Below are positions 24,111 through 32,185 of a DNA stretch of 56,303 nucleotides, one piece after another. Source of the DNA: Phycisphaerae bacterium (lineage in GTDB: Bacteria; Planctomycetota; Phycisphaerae; Phycisphaerales; SM1A02); assembly GCA_002700845.1 (NCBI GenBank), contig PAFA01000022.1, positions 1 through 56,303 on the forward strand. The letters are read 5' to 3'. The translations under genes were made by a program, and so were the position numbers. The notes under the pieces were generated by a model. It made no database searches, was not told the origin of the DNA, and saw nothing but the letters and a program-made list of their open reading frames with translations. Each line of letters opens with the position of its first letter. Position 1 is the stretch's first letter.

Positions 24111-25472
24111 ATGACCTCAACCACACCAAACAACGTCGATTCTTCCCGCGGCCAATGGAGTGGCCGGCTCGGATTCATTGCCGCTGCTGCAGGCAGCTCA
24201 ATTGGCCTGGGCAATATCTGGAAGTTCCCCTACATCACGGGTGAAAACGGTGGTGGTGCATTTGTTCTGGTGTATTTGCTCTGCATCCTTTTGATCGCGG
24301 CTCCGATCCTGATTGCCGAAATCCTGATTGGTCGCGCCAGCCAAAAGGCTGCGGTAGGTGCTTTCCCTGCCCTGGCAGGCCGAGGAACCGCATGGAGTTC
24401 CGTGGGCATTCTGGGACTCATTGGCGCGACGGTCTTGCTCTCCTACTACGCCGTCATCGGCGGCTGGACCATCCACTATGCGTGGCTTTACATCAGCGGT
24501 GGTATGCCACATGAATCAGAAGAAATCGCCAATGTGATTGGTCAAACTGCGACCAGTGCCACCACTTCAGGCGGCTGGCACTGCGTATTCATGCTGTGCT
24601 GCATGGCCTTGGTTATTGGTGGCGTCCGAAGTGGTATTGAACGCGCGGCCAAAGTGCTAATGCCCATTTTGGCATTGGTGATGGTGCTGATCATTGGTCG
24701 TGGCGTCATGCTTGATGGCTTCGGTGAGGCCCTGTCATTCGTCTTTGCGCCTCGATTTGATGAGCTCACTGCAAGTGGAATGCTGGAAGCGCTGGGCCAT
24801 GCGTTTTTTAGCGTGGGAATTGGAATCGGCACCATGCTGACCTACGGCTCCTATCTCTCTAAGAAAGAAGATGTGGTGGGGACCTCGATCTTTATCGCCG
24901 GTGCTGACACCTTGATTGCCATCATGGCATGCCTGATGGTGTTCCCAATCACCTTTAGCTTTGGGCTTGATCCGGCTGGTGGTCCTGGCTTGGTCTTTGC
25001 CAACATCCCTATCGCGCTCGAGCAATTGCCCGGAGGCGCCATCTGGGGTGTCCTTTTCTTTGGACTGCTGTTTTTTGCTGCATTAACCAGCGCGATCTCC
25101 CTGCTTGAAGTGCCCTGTGCGTTCTTGATTGATGAACTCGGCTGGAAAAGAATCAGCGCCACCATCGCGGCCGGATTGTTCATCTTGCTGCTCGGCCTTC
25201 CCGCAGCCATTGGAGAAGATCCTTCTGGAACCCCTCGATTTGAAGGTTGGCTCGATGATGTGGACTACATCGTGTCAAACTGGATTTTGCCTCTAGGCGG
25301 CCTAGGTGTCGCGTTGTTTGTGGGCTATCGGCTGCGGCGCGACGTTCTTGAGGAAGCTTTCCAGGCTCTCCCTTGGCTTTTGGGACCCTTCCTGTTCTTG
25401 GTCAAGGTGCTTGCGCCGATTGCTATCGTGACAATCTTCCTGAACGCGATTGGCGCCATTTCGTTTACTTAA
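24111..25472 (+). CDS. Sodium:neurotransmitter symporter (SNF/NSS) family transporter
   Basis: NSS proteins are LeuT-fold transporters that bring in amino acids or related solutes with Na+. The 453-residue protein has the unwound first helix GSSIGLGNIWKFPYITGENGG, with its Na+-site residues, and about 11-12 membrane spans. AAGGAG about 5 nt upstream decides the ATG at 24111. The substrate is not readable, though amino acids are most likely for bacterial members. It diverges from asnB across 50 nt, and its stop codon overlaps the stop of the sulfotransferase gene on the other strand within TTAA. Confidence 0.92.
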   Translation: MTSTTPNNVDSSRGQWSGRLGFIAAAAGSSIGLGNIWKFPYITGENGGGAFVLVYLLCILLIAAPILIAEILIGRASQKAAVGAFPALAGRGTAWSSVGILGLIGATVLLSYYAVIGGWTIHYAWLYISGGMPHESEEIANVIGQTATSATTSGGWHCVFMLCCMALVIGGVRSGIERAAKVLMPILALVMVLIIGRGVMLDGFGEALSFVFAPRFDELTASGMLEALGHAFFSVGIGIGTMLTYGSYLSKKEDVVGTSIFIAGADTLIAIMACLMVFPITFSFGLDPAGGPGLVFANIPIALEQLPGGAIWGVLFFGLLFFAALTSAISLLEVPCAFLIDELGWKRISATIAAGLFILLLGLPAAIGEDPSGTPRFEGWLDDVDYIVSNWILPLGGLGVALFVGYRLRRDVLEEAFQALPWLLGPFLFLVKVLAPIAIVTIFLNAIGAISFT

Positions 25473-26323
25473 TCAAACGAATATCCAAGGCGATCCATGA
25501 GACTCTGCATCTCTGGCCGTGCATCACGCACGACTTGAGGATCCAGTTCAGATCTCCACCGATGAATACGACTTGGATCGGCCTCTTGCACGGCACGGTC
25601 AATCATGATCTGACCGTGCTGAAAACCGCAAAAGTCGACCAAGTCACCCATGGTCTTTTTTGGCGAAGACATCATTTCTTCGTAGCGGAATTGAAAAACC
25701 TGCTCTGGAGAAAGACGTTCCATTGCATCCAACGCCGTCCGTAAGGTCTCGGACCACTGCCAGCCAAGCCGAGCACCCTTGGGTTGGTCCATGACTTCAC
25801 GCCAACCTTTCGGCTTCGGCCCCCACCACGACATTTTGCGGCCAAACAACTTGGCCCAAAGCGTCTCGGCAGCGACAGGGGCGTAACTCGGCCACTTCCA
25901 GGGCGGGACTTCGCGCAAACGCGCAACCAATCGACGGCGGTTGATCCCTTGTCCTTGCATCTCATCACTCGATCGCAAGACCGAACGACCGTCGCGAACG
26001 ACCAGAACGAACTTTGCTTCGGGAAGCACCCGAGCCACAAACTCTGCCCGCAAGCAGTTGCTTGGGGTCTTTTCACAAAACTGTCCACCTCCACAACCCC
26101 GCACCCGGCTCTGGAATGCCTCACGGATTGAACGGCACACCTCAGGTGTGGCTCGATCGGGTGGTATTGCGTCATCATCACGTCTGGGATCGCCACGCAT
26201 CCATATGGGTCGGGGCTCAGGCCAATAGACCGTGCCTGGACAGGCATCAAAGAGTCGGCCCAGCCATGAAGTTCCTGAACGGTGCGTACCGAGCAGCACA
26301 ATTGGTGGCGAACGAAATGTCAC
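25469..26323 (-). CDS. Sulfotransferase family protein
   Basis: Sulfotransferases move sulfate from PAPS to hydroxyl or amino groups. The 284-residue product starts with a beta-strand into the phosphosulfate-binding loop GTHRSGTSWLG (residues 12-22), and has FVLVVRDGRSVLRSS as the 3'-phosphate-binding region and FQFRYEEMMSSPKKTM near the end, typical of the family. I place the start at the GTG at 26323: TAATGT lies 7 nt upstream and translation then begins just before the fold. An in-frame ATG at 26353 is the alternative. Together with the sulfatase at 32124-33521 it shows that this cell both makes and cleaves sulfate esters. Confidence 0.85.
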   Translation of the reverse strand: MTFRSPPIVLLGTHRSGTSWLGRLFDACPGTVYWPEPRPIWMRGDPRRDDDAIPPDRATPEVCRSIREAFQSRVRGCGGGQFCEKTPSNCLRAEFVARVLPEAKFVLVVRDGRSVLRSSDEMQGQGINRRRLVARLREVPPWKWPSYAPVAAETLWAKLFGRKMSWWGPKPKGWREVMDQPKGARLGWQWSETLRTALDAMERLSPEQVFQFRYEEMMSSPKKTMGDLVDFCGFQHGQIMIDRAVQEADPSRIHRWRSELDPQVVRDARPEMQSLMDRLGYSFD

Positions 26324-26330
26324 GGACAAG

Positions 26331-26336
26331 ACATTA
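26331..26336 (-). promoter_or_regulatory. TANNNT box (TAATGT) 7 nt before the sulfotransferase GTG
   Basis: Minus-strand TAATGT, seven bases, then GTG at 26323. It argues for this start over the ATG at 26353, but the box would lie inside the longer frame if that one is used. Confidence 0.3.
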
Positions 26337-26412
26337 CCCAACCCGCAATCCATAGGGCGTGGCGCAAAACACGATTTGGAGTGTGTTTGTATGCAAAATT
26401 TTGGAATTCGGC

Positions 26413-26585
26413 TACACTCGTCGTCCCGACAGTTGACCCTGAACCCTTCAGGCGAAGCCAAGTCATTCCGAGCCACCAACGAGGCTCGATCTGCTTTCAG
26501 GATGGTCCTGAGATGCAATCATTTGTCACCCGCTGAGTAGACCGTGTGCATCACGGCCTCTCATTTGCACCACACCACCGAGATC
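26413..26585 (+). promoter_or_regulatory. Candidate -10 box and structured 5' leader of the KamA-like gene
   Basis: TACACT (26413-26418) could be the -10 box, leaving a leader of about 160 nt. It contains three small perfect hairpins: CGAGCC/GGCTCG (26469-26488), TCAGGA/TCCTGA with a TGG loop (26497-26511), and CCGTG/CACGG (26542-26556). No known riboswitch consensus was recognised and there is no T-run before the gene. This is one of the longest leaders in the window. Confidence 0.35.
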
Positions 26586-27956
26586 ATGATTCAGTCGACC
26601 CAAGATCCAGCTCCCAAGTTCCAGGCCGTCATCCGATCCAACGTGGGCAAGACGCCACAGTGGGCCGAGTTGGACCCAGATCTCCGAGAAGGCATTGAAG
26701 TGCTCTCACTTGTGCTCCCCTTCCGGTCCAACAAATACGTGATGGATGAGTTAATCAACTGGGATGACGTCCCAAATGATCCCATCTTCAATCTGGTGTT
26801 CCCACGATCTGGGATGCTGGAGGAAGACGAATTCAACGAAGTTCGGGATCTGGTTCGTGCTGAAGCACCAAAACCAGAAATCGACGGTGCCGTTGAACGC
26901 ATCCGAAACCGTCTCAATCCTCACCCTGCTGGTCAAATGACCCACAACGTGCCGCACGTGGACGGGGAGCCAATTCCCGGACTCCAACACAAATACCGCG
27001 AAACTGTTCTGTTCTTCCCGGCCCACGGTCAAACCTGTCATGCGTACTGCACCTTCTGCTTCCGCTGGGCCCAGTTCATTGGCGATGAAGATCTCAAATT
27101 TGCCAATAAAGAAGTGGACCAGTTGGTTCGCTATCTGCGGCAACACAAAGAAGTCACCGATGTTCTCTTCACTGGCGGCGACCCCATGGTGATGAAAGCC
27201 AAGGTGCTTGAGCGCTATATCCGCCCCATCTTGGAAGATCCTGAGCTTGAACACATCCGCACCATCCGGATTGGCACCAAAAGTGTTGCCTACTGGCCCC
27301 AACGCTACGTCAGCGATGCGGATTCCGATGATGTGTTGCGCTTGTTTGAGGCGGTCGTCAAAAGTGGCCGGACCCTCGGCATCATGGGGCACTATTCCCA
27401 CGGCGTAGAACTCAAAACCGATGTGTCTCGCGAAGCCATTCGCCGCATCCGGAACACGGGGGCAAATATTCGCATGCAAAGCCCTGTCATCCGCCACGTC
27501 AACGATAGCGCTGGCGTATGGAAAGACATGTGGCGCGAAGGCGCTGATCAAGGTCTGATCCCTTATTACATGTTTGTGGAACGAGACACGGGACCCAAAA
27601 AGTGGTTCGAACTGCCACTGGTCAAGGTCTGGAACATCTTCCGTGAGGCCTACCGCGACATTTCGGGCATTTGCCGAACCGTGCGCGGGCCTTCAATGAG
27701 TGCCTTCCCAGGGAAGGTGCATGTCTTAGGACCGGTTGACCTTCCCGGTGGTCAAGCTCTTGCTCTTGAATACCTGCAATGCCGAAATCCGGAGATGGTT
27801 CGGCGACCCTTCTTCGCGAAATACAGCGACACGGCTTCATGGTTCGATGAACTCGAACCTTTCACGGACGCCGATGCCAAATTCTGGCCGGGAAACTGGG
27901 AAACCGGGTCCACTTCAGAAGAAGGCATTGAATTGACGCTTGGCACTTCTGGCTGA
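26586..27956 (+). CDS. KamA-type radical SAM aminomutase-like protein
   Basis: Lysine 2,3-aminomutase uses an Fe-S cluster, S-adenosylmethionine and PLP to shift an amino group. The 456-residue protein has the radical-SAM cluster motif C151-HAY-C155-TF-C158 and the family sequence DVLFTGGDPMVM with the GGD loop. SAFPGK near residue 375 supplies a candidate PLP Lys, although the usual Gly-rich PGGGGK is absent. Together with the N-terminal extension this marks it as a divergent subfamily whose substrate may not be lysine. The ATG at 26586 has no clear Shine-Dalgarno; an in-frame GTG at 26544 is possible. mscS starts 29 nt downstream but has its own box. Confidence 0.85.
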   Translation: MIQSTQDPAPKFQAVIRSNVGKTPQWAELDPDLREGIEVLSLVLPFRSNKYVMDELINWDDVPNDPIFNLVFPRSGMLEEDEFNEVRDLVRAEAPKPEIDGAVERIRNRLNPHPAGQMTHNVPHVDGEPIPGLQHKYRETVLFFPAHGQTCHAYCTFCFRWAQFIGDEDLKFANKEVDQLVRYLRQHKEVTDVLFTGGDPMVMKAKVLERYIRPILEDPELEHIRTIRIGTKSVAYWPQRYVSDADSDDVLRLFEAVVKSGRTLGIMGHYSHGVELKTDVSREAIRRIRNTGANIRMQSPVIRHVNDSAGVWKDMWREGADQGLIPYYMFVERDTGPKKWFELPLVKVWNIFREAYRDISGICRTVRGPSMSAFPGKVHVLGPVDLPGGQALALEYLQCRNPEMVRRPFFAKYSDTASWFDELEPFTDADAKFWPGNWETGSTSEEGIELTLGTSG

Positions 27957-27973
27957 TTTCTCCGGTTCACCCG

Positions 27974-27979
27974 TAGAAT
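27974..27979 (+). promoter_or_regulatory. TANNNT box (TAGAAT) 6 nt before mscS
   Basis: GTAGAAT, five of six matches to TATAAT, then six bases and ATG at 27986; no Shine-Dalgarno. Confidence 0.45.
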
Positions 27980-27985
27980 CTGGAA

Positions 27986-29212
27986 ATGCAAAGCACCGAC
28001 CAAGTCTCGACAACAACTGACGCGCCTGCTGATGAAGCTTTTAGCTTTGCCTTTTTGCAAGATTGGCTGGGCTGGCTTCCCGAAACAACCTTCCTTGACG
28101 TGGCCGCATGGCAGTGGGCTGGCCTTGCGCTCGTAATCTTCCTGGGCTTGGTCGGACAGGTGCTGATCAAAGTGCTTCTGGGCCGAGTCTTAGGCAAAAT
28201 CATCGGCGGCGATGCCGACATCCAGCGCAAATTACTGAGCGCCCTTGGCCTTGCCGCAGCGGGGTTCATCTGGAGCCGATTGCTGCCGTTCCTTGTTTTT
28301 GAAGGAACAGTCCTACAAATATTCGAAGGCGCTGCACGGGTGTTCCTCGTGATGGCTGGCACGTTGGCAGGGTTACGTGGCGTTGATGGTCTTGGCGCAT
28401 GGGCCACACGCCAGGCGGGACGATCCGAAAGCACGCTCGATGATATTTTGGTTCCGCTCGGCCGAAAGACCCTGAAGGTTTTGGTTGTTGCCATGGGCGC
28501 GGTGAATTTAGCGCCACTCCTTGGTTTGCACATCACACCACTGCTTGGTGCTCTCGGAGTAGGCGGTATTGGCTTTGCTTTTGCCGCCCAGAACACACTG
28601 GAGAACCTGTTCGGATCAGTCACAGTTGTTCTCGACCGCCCGTTTTCTGTGGGCGACTGGGTACAAATTGACGGAGTGGATGGCTCCGTTGAAGAGGTGG
28701 GACTTCGATCGACACGCGTTCGAACTTTTTACAACTCGATCGTAAGCATCCCGAACGCCAAATTAACCACTGCAATCGTCGACAACTATGGGGAACGTGA
28801 ATACCGGAGGTTCAAGGCAACCCTCGGTGTCCGCTACGAAACAACCCCAGAACAAGTGGAAGCCTTCTGCAGCGGCGTGAAGACATTGGTGATGGAGCGA
28901 TCTGACACCAGAAAAGATGTCTGCTACGTCGAACTCAACAGCTTTGGTGACTCAAGCCTGAACGTCTTGCTCTACATGTTCTTTGACTGCCCTACATGGG
29001 CCGATGAACTCCGCGGCCGGCACGAATTGATGCTGGACATCCTTCGGCTGGCCCAAGGGCTTGGGATTGAATTTGCATTCCCAACCCAGACACTGCATCT
29101 CGGGGATCAGGCCTTGCCTGGCAAGCTTCCCACTGCTTTCGAAGCAATGACCGACGCTGCCGCCCAACAGCATGGCACGTCCAAAGCCAAGGAGATTGGT
29201 GGTCGGGGCTAG
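27986..29212 (+). CDS. MscS-family mechanosensitive ion channel
   Basis: Opens under membrane tension to release solutes during osmotic downshock. The 408-residue protein has about five membrane spans, the last being the pore helix region GALGVGGIGFAFAAQNTLENL, followed by the beta domain VLDRPFSVGDWVQIDG, GSVEEVGLRSTRVRTF and SIPNAKL. The cytoplasmic alpha/beta part (about 270-380) is complete. It is larger than Escherichia coli MscS (286 residues) because of extra N-terminal spans. The downstream phosphoesterase begins 22 nt later with its own TAGGTT box. Confidence 0.94.
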   Translation: MQSTDQVSTTTDAPADEAFSFAFLQDWLGWLPETTFLDVAAWQWAGLALVIFLGLVGQVLIKVLLGRVLGKIIGGDADIQRKLLSALGLAAAGFIWSRLLPFLVFEGTVLQIFEGAARVFLVMAGTLAGLRGVDGLGAWATRQAGRSESTLDDILVPLGRKTLKVLVVAMGAVNLAPLLGLHITPLLGALGVGGIGFAFAAQNTLENLFGSVTVVLDRPFSVGDWVQIDGVDGSVEEVGLRSTRVRTFYNSIVSIPNAKLTTAIVDNYGEREYRRFKATLGVRYETTPEQVEAFCSGVKTLVMERSDTRKDVCYVELNSFGDSSLNVLLYMFFDCPTWADELRGRHELMLDILRLAQGLGIEFAFPTQTLHLGDQALPGKLPTAFEAMTDAAAQQHGTSKAKEIGGRG

Positions 29213-29222
29213 GGCATTGCAG

Positions 29223-29228
29223 TAGGTT
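29223..29228 (+). promoter_or_regulatory. TANNNT box (TAGGTT) 6 nt before the phosphoesterase gene
   Basis: AGTAGGTTGAA is shared with the start region of the gene at 10406, and again six bases separate the box from the ATG. Confidence 0.45.
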
Positions 29229-29234
29229 GAAGGC

Positions 29235-30938
29235 ATGATTGTTGATCTTGTCATCGCCAACCTTTTGTCAGACTCCATCGTTGTCTCGCCATATCTCCAG
29301 AACGCCACCCCAACCTCAATCGTGGTGGCGTGGGAGACCAAGGGCACGAACCAAGAGTCGACTGTTGAATATGGCACCACCGATGCGCTTGGATTGTGGG
29401 CGCAAGGGGAGAGTACGAAAACTGTCGAAGACCACCTGGTTCACCACGTGGAGCTCAAGGACCTCCCTCCCGATACACGCATCTGGTATCGCGTGCAGAC
29501 TGGAAGCGAAAGTCACGGAAACCACGTCTTTCGTACTCCCGCTCTGGCCAGCAGTGAGCGTCGGCAGCGTTTTGTTGCCTACTCCGACATGCAACTTGAC
29601 GAGGCGAATCCAAAAAAGCACCGTGAAATTGTTGAAAAAGGCATCGTGCCCTGGTCCATCAAATACGCCGACGCTGAACTTGATGCCGCACTGGACTTTG
29701 TGCTCATCCCTGGAGATCTCGTTTCGACCGGTGGCAACCACACACACTGGACTCGCGACTTTTTTTCCCAAGGCTCAAGCCTCTTTCAAAGCGTTCCCTT
29801 CTTTGCCGCTCCGGGCAATCACGAGCAGGATCACCCCCTGTACTTTCGTTACCTAGATTTACCTAAAAACGGGACGCCCGGATTTGAAGAGCACTGGTAC
29901 TGGACAGATCAGGGCAACTGCCGCATCATCGGCTTGGATACAAACGGCGACTATCGACTCAAGGAGCAACTGGTTTGGTTGGATGCCGTGCTCGAATCTG
30001 CCGCCAAGGCAGACCACATTGATTTTGTTTTTGCCCAGTTCCACCACCCCCATCTTTCTGAGTCGTGGACACCAGGAGAAACTCCTTTTTCCACCGAAGT
30101 CGTAGAGAAGATGGTCCGTTTCTCGGAGGCCACCAGCAAGCCATCGGTGCATTTCTTTGGCCACACGCACTCTTATTCGCGCGGACAAGACCGGGATCAT
30201 GCGCACGGCATGGTGAACGTCGCCAGTGGTATGGGGAACCCCGACTATTGGTGGGAGTATCCACAGGCTGACTACGAGGAGTTTGAAATCTCAACCCCAG
30301 ACTGGGGCTTCTGCCACGTGGAAACCACGGCTGGGGATGACCCCACCATGACTCTGCGTCGTTTAAGTCGAGGCAACGAATTTTTAAGCAAGGACAATGA
30401 GCAAACAGACCTCTTCATTTTGAAGCGCTACCCCGTGGCCCCGGATACTCCGCGTGGACTTGAACCGCATGCCAAATCCGGACCGGTACCCACCAGTGGA
30501 GCAATCTTTTCGGGAACAAACTTCCAAGACGCAGACGCCAGAGAGGGAAGAAATTTTGCCCATGAAAGCCACTGGCAGATTGCTGCTGGTGAAAGCCTTG
30601 ATGACTTCGCCGATCCGCTTCAAGAAGACTGGCGGCGATACCGAAACATTTGGAGACCAAGCAACAAGGAAGAAGGCTGGCACAGTGTGAACACGGTTCT
30701 CAACTCGGACGTCACACGCAACGTATTTGACGAGCCCCTTCCCCCAAACCAAAATCTGTTTTGGCGTGTGCGCTACCGGGACGAGAATCTCGCGTGGTCG
30801 GATTGGTCCCAACCCGTCCCCTTTTCTACGGAAAACTCAGAGCTCAAGAGGGCGCCGCAAAAAAGAGAGAACTCCACGAAATCCACGTCTCCACAAGCAG
30901 CCGATCCAACCCTCAGTCGATGGGGAGATTCCCCCTGA
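29235..30938 (+). CDS. Calcineurin-like phosphoesterase with fibronectin III-like N-terminus
   Basis: Resembles bacterial purple-acid-phosphatase relatives. Residues 15-100 form a fibronectin-III-like fold (SPYLQNATPTSIVVAWET), followed by the dinuclear metal centre: Asp118 in AYSDMQ, Asp161 in PGDLV, Asn195-His196 in GNHE, FHHPH and FGHTHSY. The C-terminal 200 residues carry a second possible beta-domain and a charged tail. The N-terminus is weakly hydrophobic, so export is possible but not clear. The last codon overlaps the ATG of the MFS gene (TGATG), so the two are coupled. Confidence 0.9.
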   Translation: MIVDLVIANLLSDSIVVSPYLQNATPTSIVVAWETKGTNQESTVEYGTTDALGLWAQGESTKTVEDHLVHHVELKDLPPDTRIWYRVQTGSESHGNHVFRTPALASSERRQRFVAYSDMQLDEANPKKHREIVEKGIVPWSIKYADAELDAALDFVLIPGDLVSTGGNHTHWTRDFFSQGSSLFQSVPFFAAPGNHEQDHPLYFRYLDLPKNGTPGFEEHWYWTDQGNCRIIGLDTNGDYRLKEQLVWLDAVLESAAKADHIDFVFAQFHHPHLSESWTPGETPFSTEVVEKMVRFSEATSKPSVHFFGHTHSYSRGQDRDHAHGMVNVASGMGNPDYWWEYPQADYEEFEISTPDWGFCHVETTAGDDPTMTLRRLSRGNEFLSKDNEQTDLFILKRYPVAPDTPRGLEPHAKSGPVPTSGAIFSGTNFQDADAREGRNFAHESHWQIAAGESLDDFADPLQEDWRRYRNIWRPSNKEEGWHSVNTVLNSDVTRNVFDEPLPPNQNLFWRVRYRDENLAWSDWSQPVPFSTENSELKRAPQKRENSTKSTSPQAADPTLSRWGDSP

Positions 30939-32185
30939 TGCTTCCACGGTACGAAGTGGGGGGAGAAACCAGAGGCCTCCACCGGTTGATATTGGTCGCG
31001 GGGCTCTACCTCGCACAGGGGATTCCGTGGGGATTTGCAACCATCACCTTGGCGGCACTTCTTGCCGAACAGGGCATCGACGAAGCCGTCATTGGAAAAA
31101 TGCTTGCGGCGGTTGTGCTGCCCTGGAGTTTTAAATTTATCGGTGGACCAATCGTTGATGGAATTTGTCTTCCTGGTGGACGGCGGCGACCTTGGATATT
31201 GATCGCGCAGGCGGGCATGATTCTTACCCTGATCGGTTTGTCTCGGTGTGGTCTGGATACTCCGGAGCAGCTGACCGCGTGGCTTCTGGCCCACAATATT
31301 TTTGCCGCACTCCAGGATGTTGCCACCGACGCCCTTGCGGTTGATCTCATGTCTGACAAAGAGCGTGGTCGGGCCAACGGAATAATGTACGGCGCAAAAT
31401 ATGGTGGAACCGCCATTGGGGGCGCGGGCATAGCGCTGTTGATTGCTCAGTTTGGCTGGTCTGTTGGCACGATGGCTCAAGTTGCTTTTGTTGGACTCAT
31501 CAGCCTCTTACCGATTCTCCTTCGTGAGCCCAAACCAAGCCCTGGAGACGGTCCCGGCCCCGTGCCAATGTTCAATGTCATCTTGAGTGTTCTTCGACGT
31601 CAAGTGTTCTGGTGGACACTGGCCCTGTGCCTGATGATTGGACTGCCGAGCGCACTACTTGCTCCATTGTCAAACACGTTGTTTATTGATCAGTACGGAT
31701 GGACCGCCGCAGAATGGTCTGTTCTCAATGGAGGCCCGGGCGTAACCGCCGGCTTGGTTGGTGCTGTCGCTGGTGGCTTTCTGGTCAGTCGGTACGGTCC
31801 AGGGGCAGTGGGCCTCGCCGCAGCATTTATCCATGCGGCAGCCCTACTTATATTCCCTTTGGCCCCAGAACTTTTTGCCAATACATCCGTGGTGGGAATC
31901 ACCGTGATGCTTCAAGCGCTGACCGCCGGGGCCGTCGTTGTGGCGAGCTTCACTCTGGCCATGCGTGTGGCCCCGACGATTCTGGCCGCCTCTTTGTTCA
32001 CAGGCCTGATGGCGATGCAGAACCTTTCATCAACCATTGGCTATTGGGCCACGGCATACTTACCAGATGACCCAAGTGAAGCCTGGTCGGTCGCTGGCGC
32101 AATTTGGATTTTGGTTGGAGGGCTCAGTTGGGCGGCGGGTCGAGCTGGCCGGCCGGACGCACCTCCGAACCCAAACGATTTGTAA
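30938..32185 (+). CDS. MFS transporter, AmpG-like
   Basis: The 415-residue protein has about 12 membrane helices and the YLAQGIPWGF start of the AmpG/acetyl-CoA transporter branch, with GGRRRPWILIAQ as the cytoplasmic signature loop and QDVATDALAVDLM in helix 4. AmpG takes up anhydro-muropeptides for wall recycling, but this branch is broad and the substrate is uncertain. The ATG at 30938 overlaps the upstream stop and has GGGAG about 10 nt before it. The last 62 bases overlap the 3' end of the convergent sulfatase. Confidence 0.88.
   Translation: MLPRYEVGGETRGLHRLILVAGLYLAQGIPWGFATITLAALLAEQGIDEAVIGKMLAAVVLPWSFKFIGGPIVDGICLPGGRRRPWILIAQAGMILTLIGLSRCGLDTPEQLTAWLLAHNIFAALQDVATDALAVDLMSDKERGRANGIMYGAKYGGTAIGGAGIALLIAQFGWSVGTMAQVAFVGLISLLPILLREPKPSPGDGPGPVPMFNVILSVLRRQVFWWTLALCLMIGLPSALLAPLSNTLFIDQYGWTAAEWSVLNGGPGVTAGLVGAVAGGFLVSRYGPGAVGLAAAFIHAAALLIFPLAPELFANTSVVGITVMLQALTAGAVVVASFTLAMRVAPTILAASLFTGLMAMQNLSSTIGYWATAYLPDDPSEAWSVAGAIWILVGGLSWAAGRAGRPDAPPNPNDL

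Noticed and set aside
26419-26585. Lysine riboswitch upstream of the KamA-like gene
   Set aside because: The conserved L-box core sequences were not recognised and there is no terminator or sequestered Shine-Dalgarno; kept only as an unexplained structured leader.
26751-27551. A 266-codon minus-strand frame
   Set aside because: Antisense to the KamA-like gene, whose radical-SAM motif is clear.
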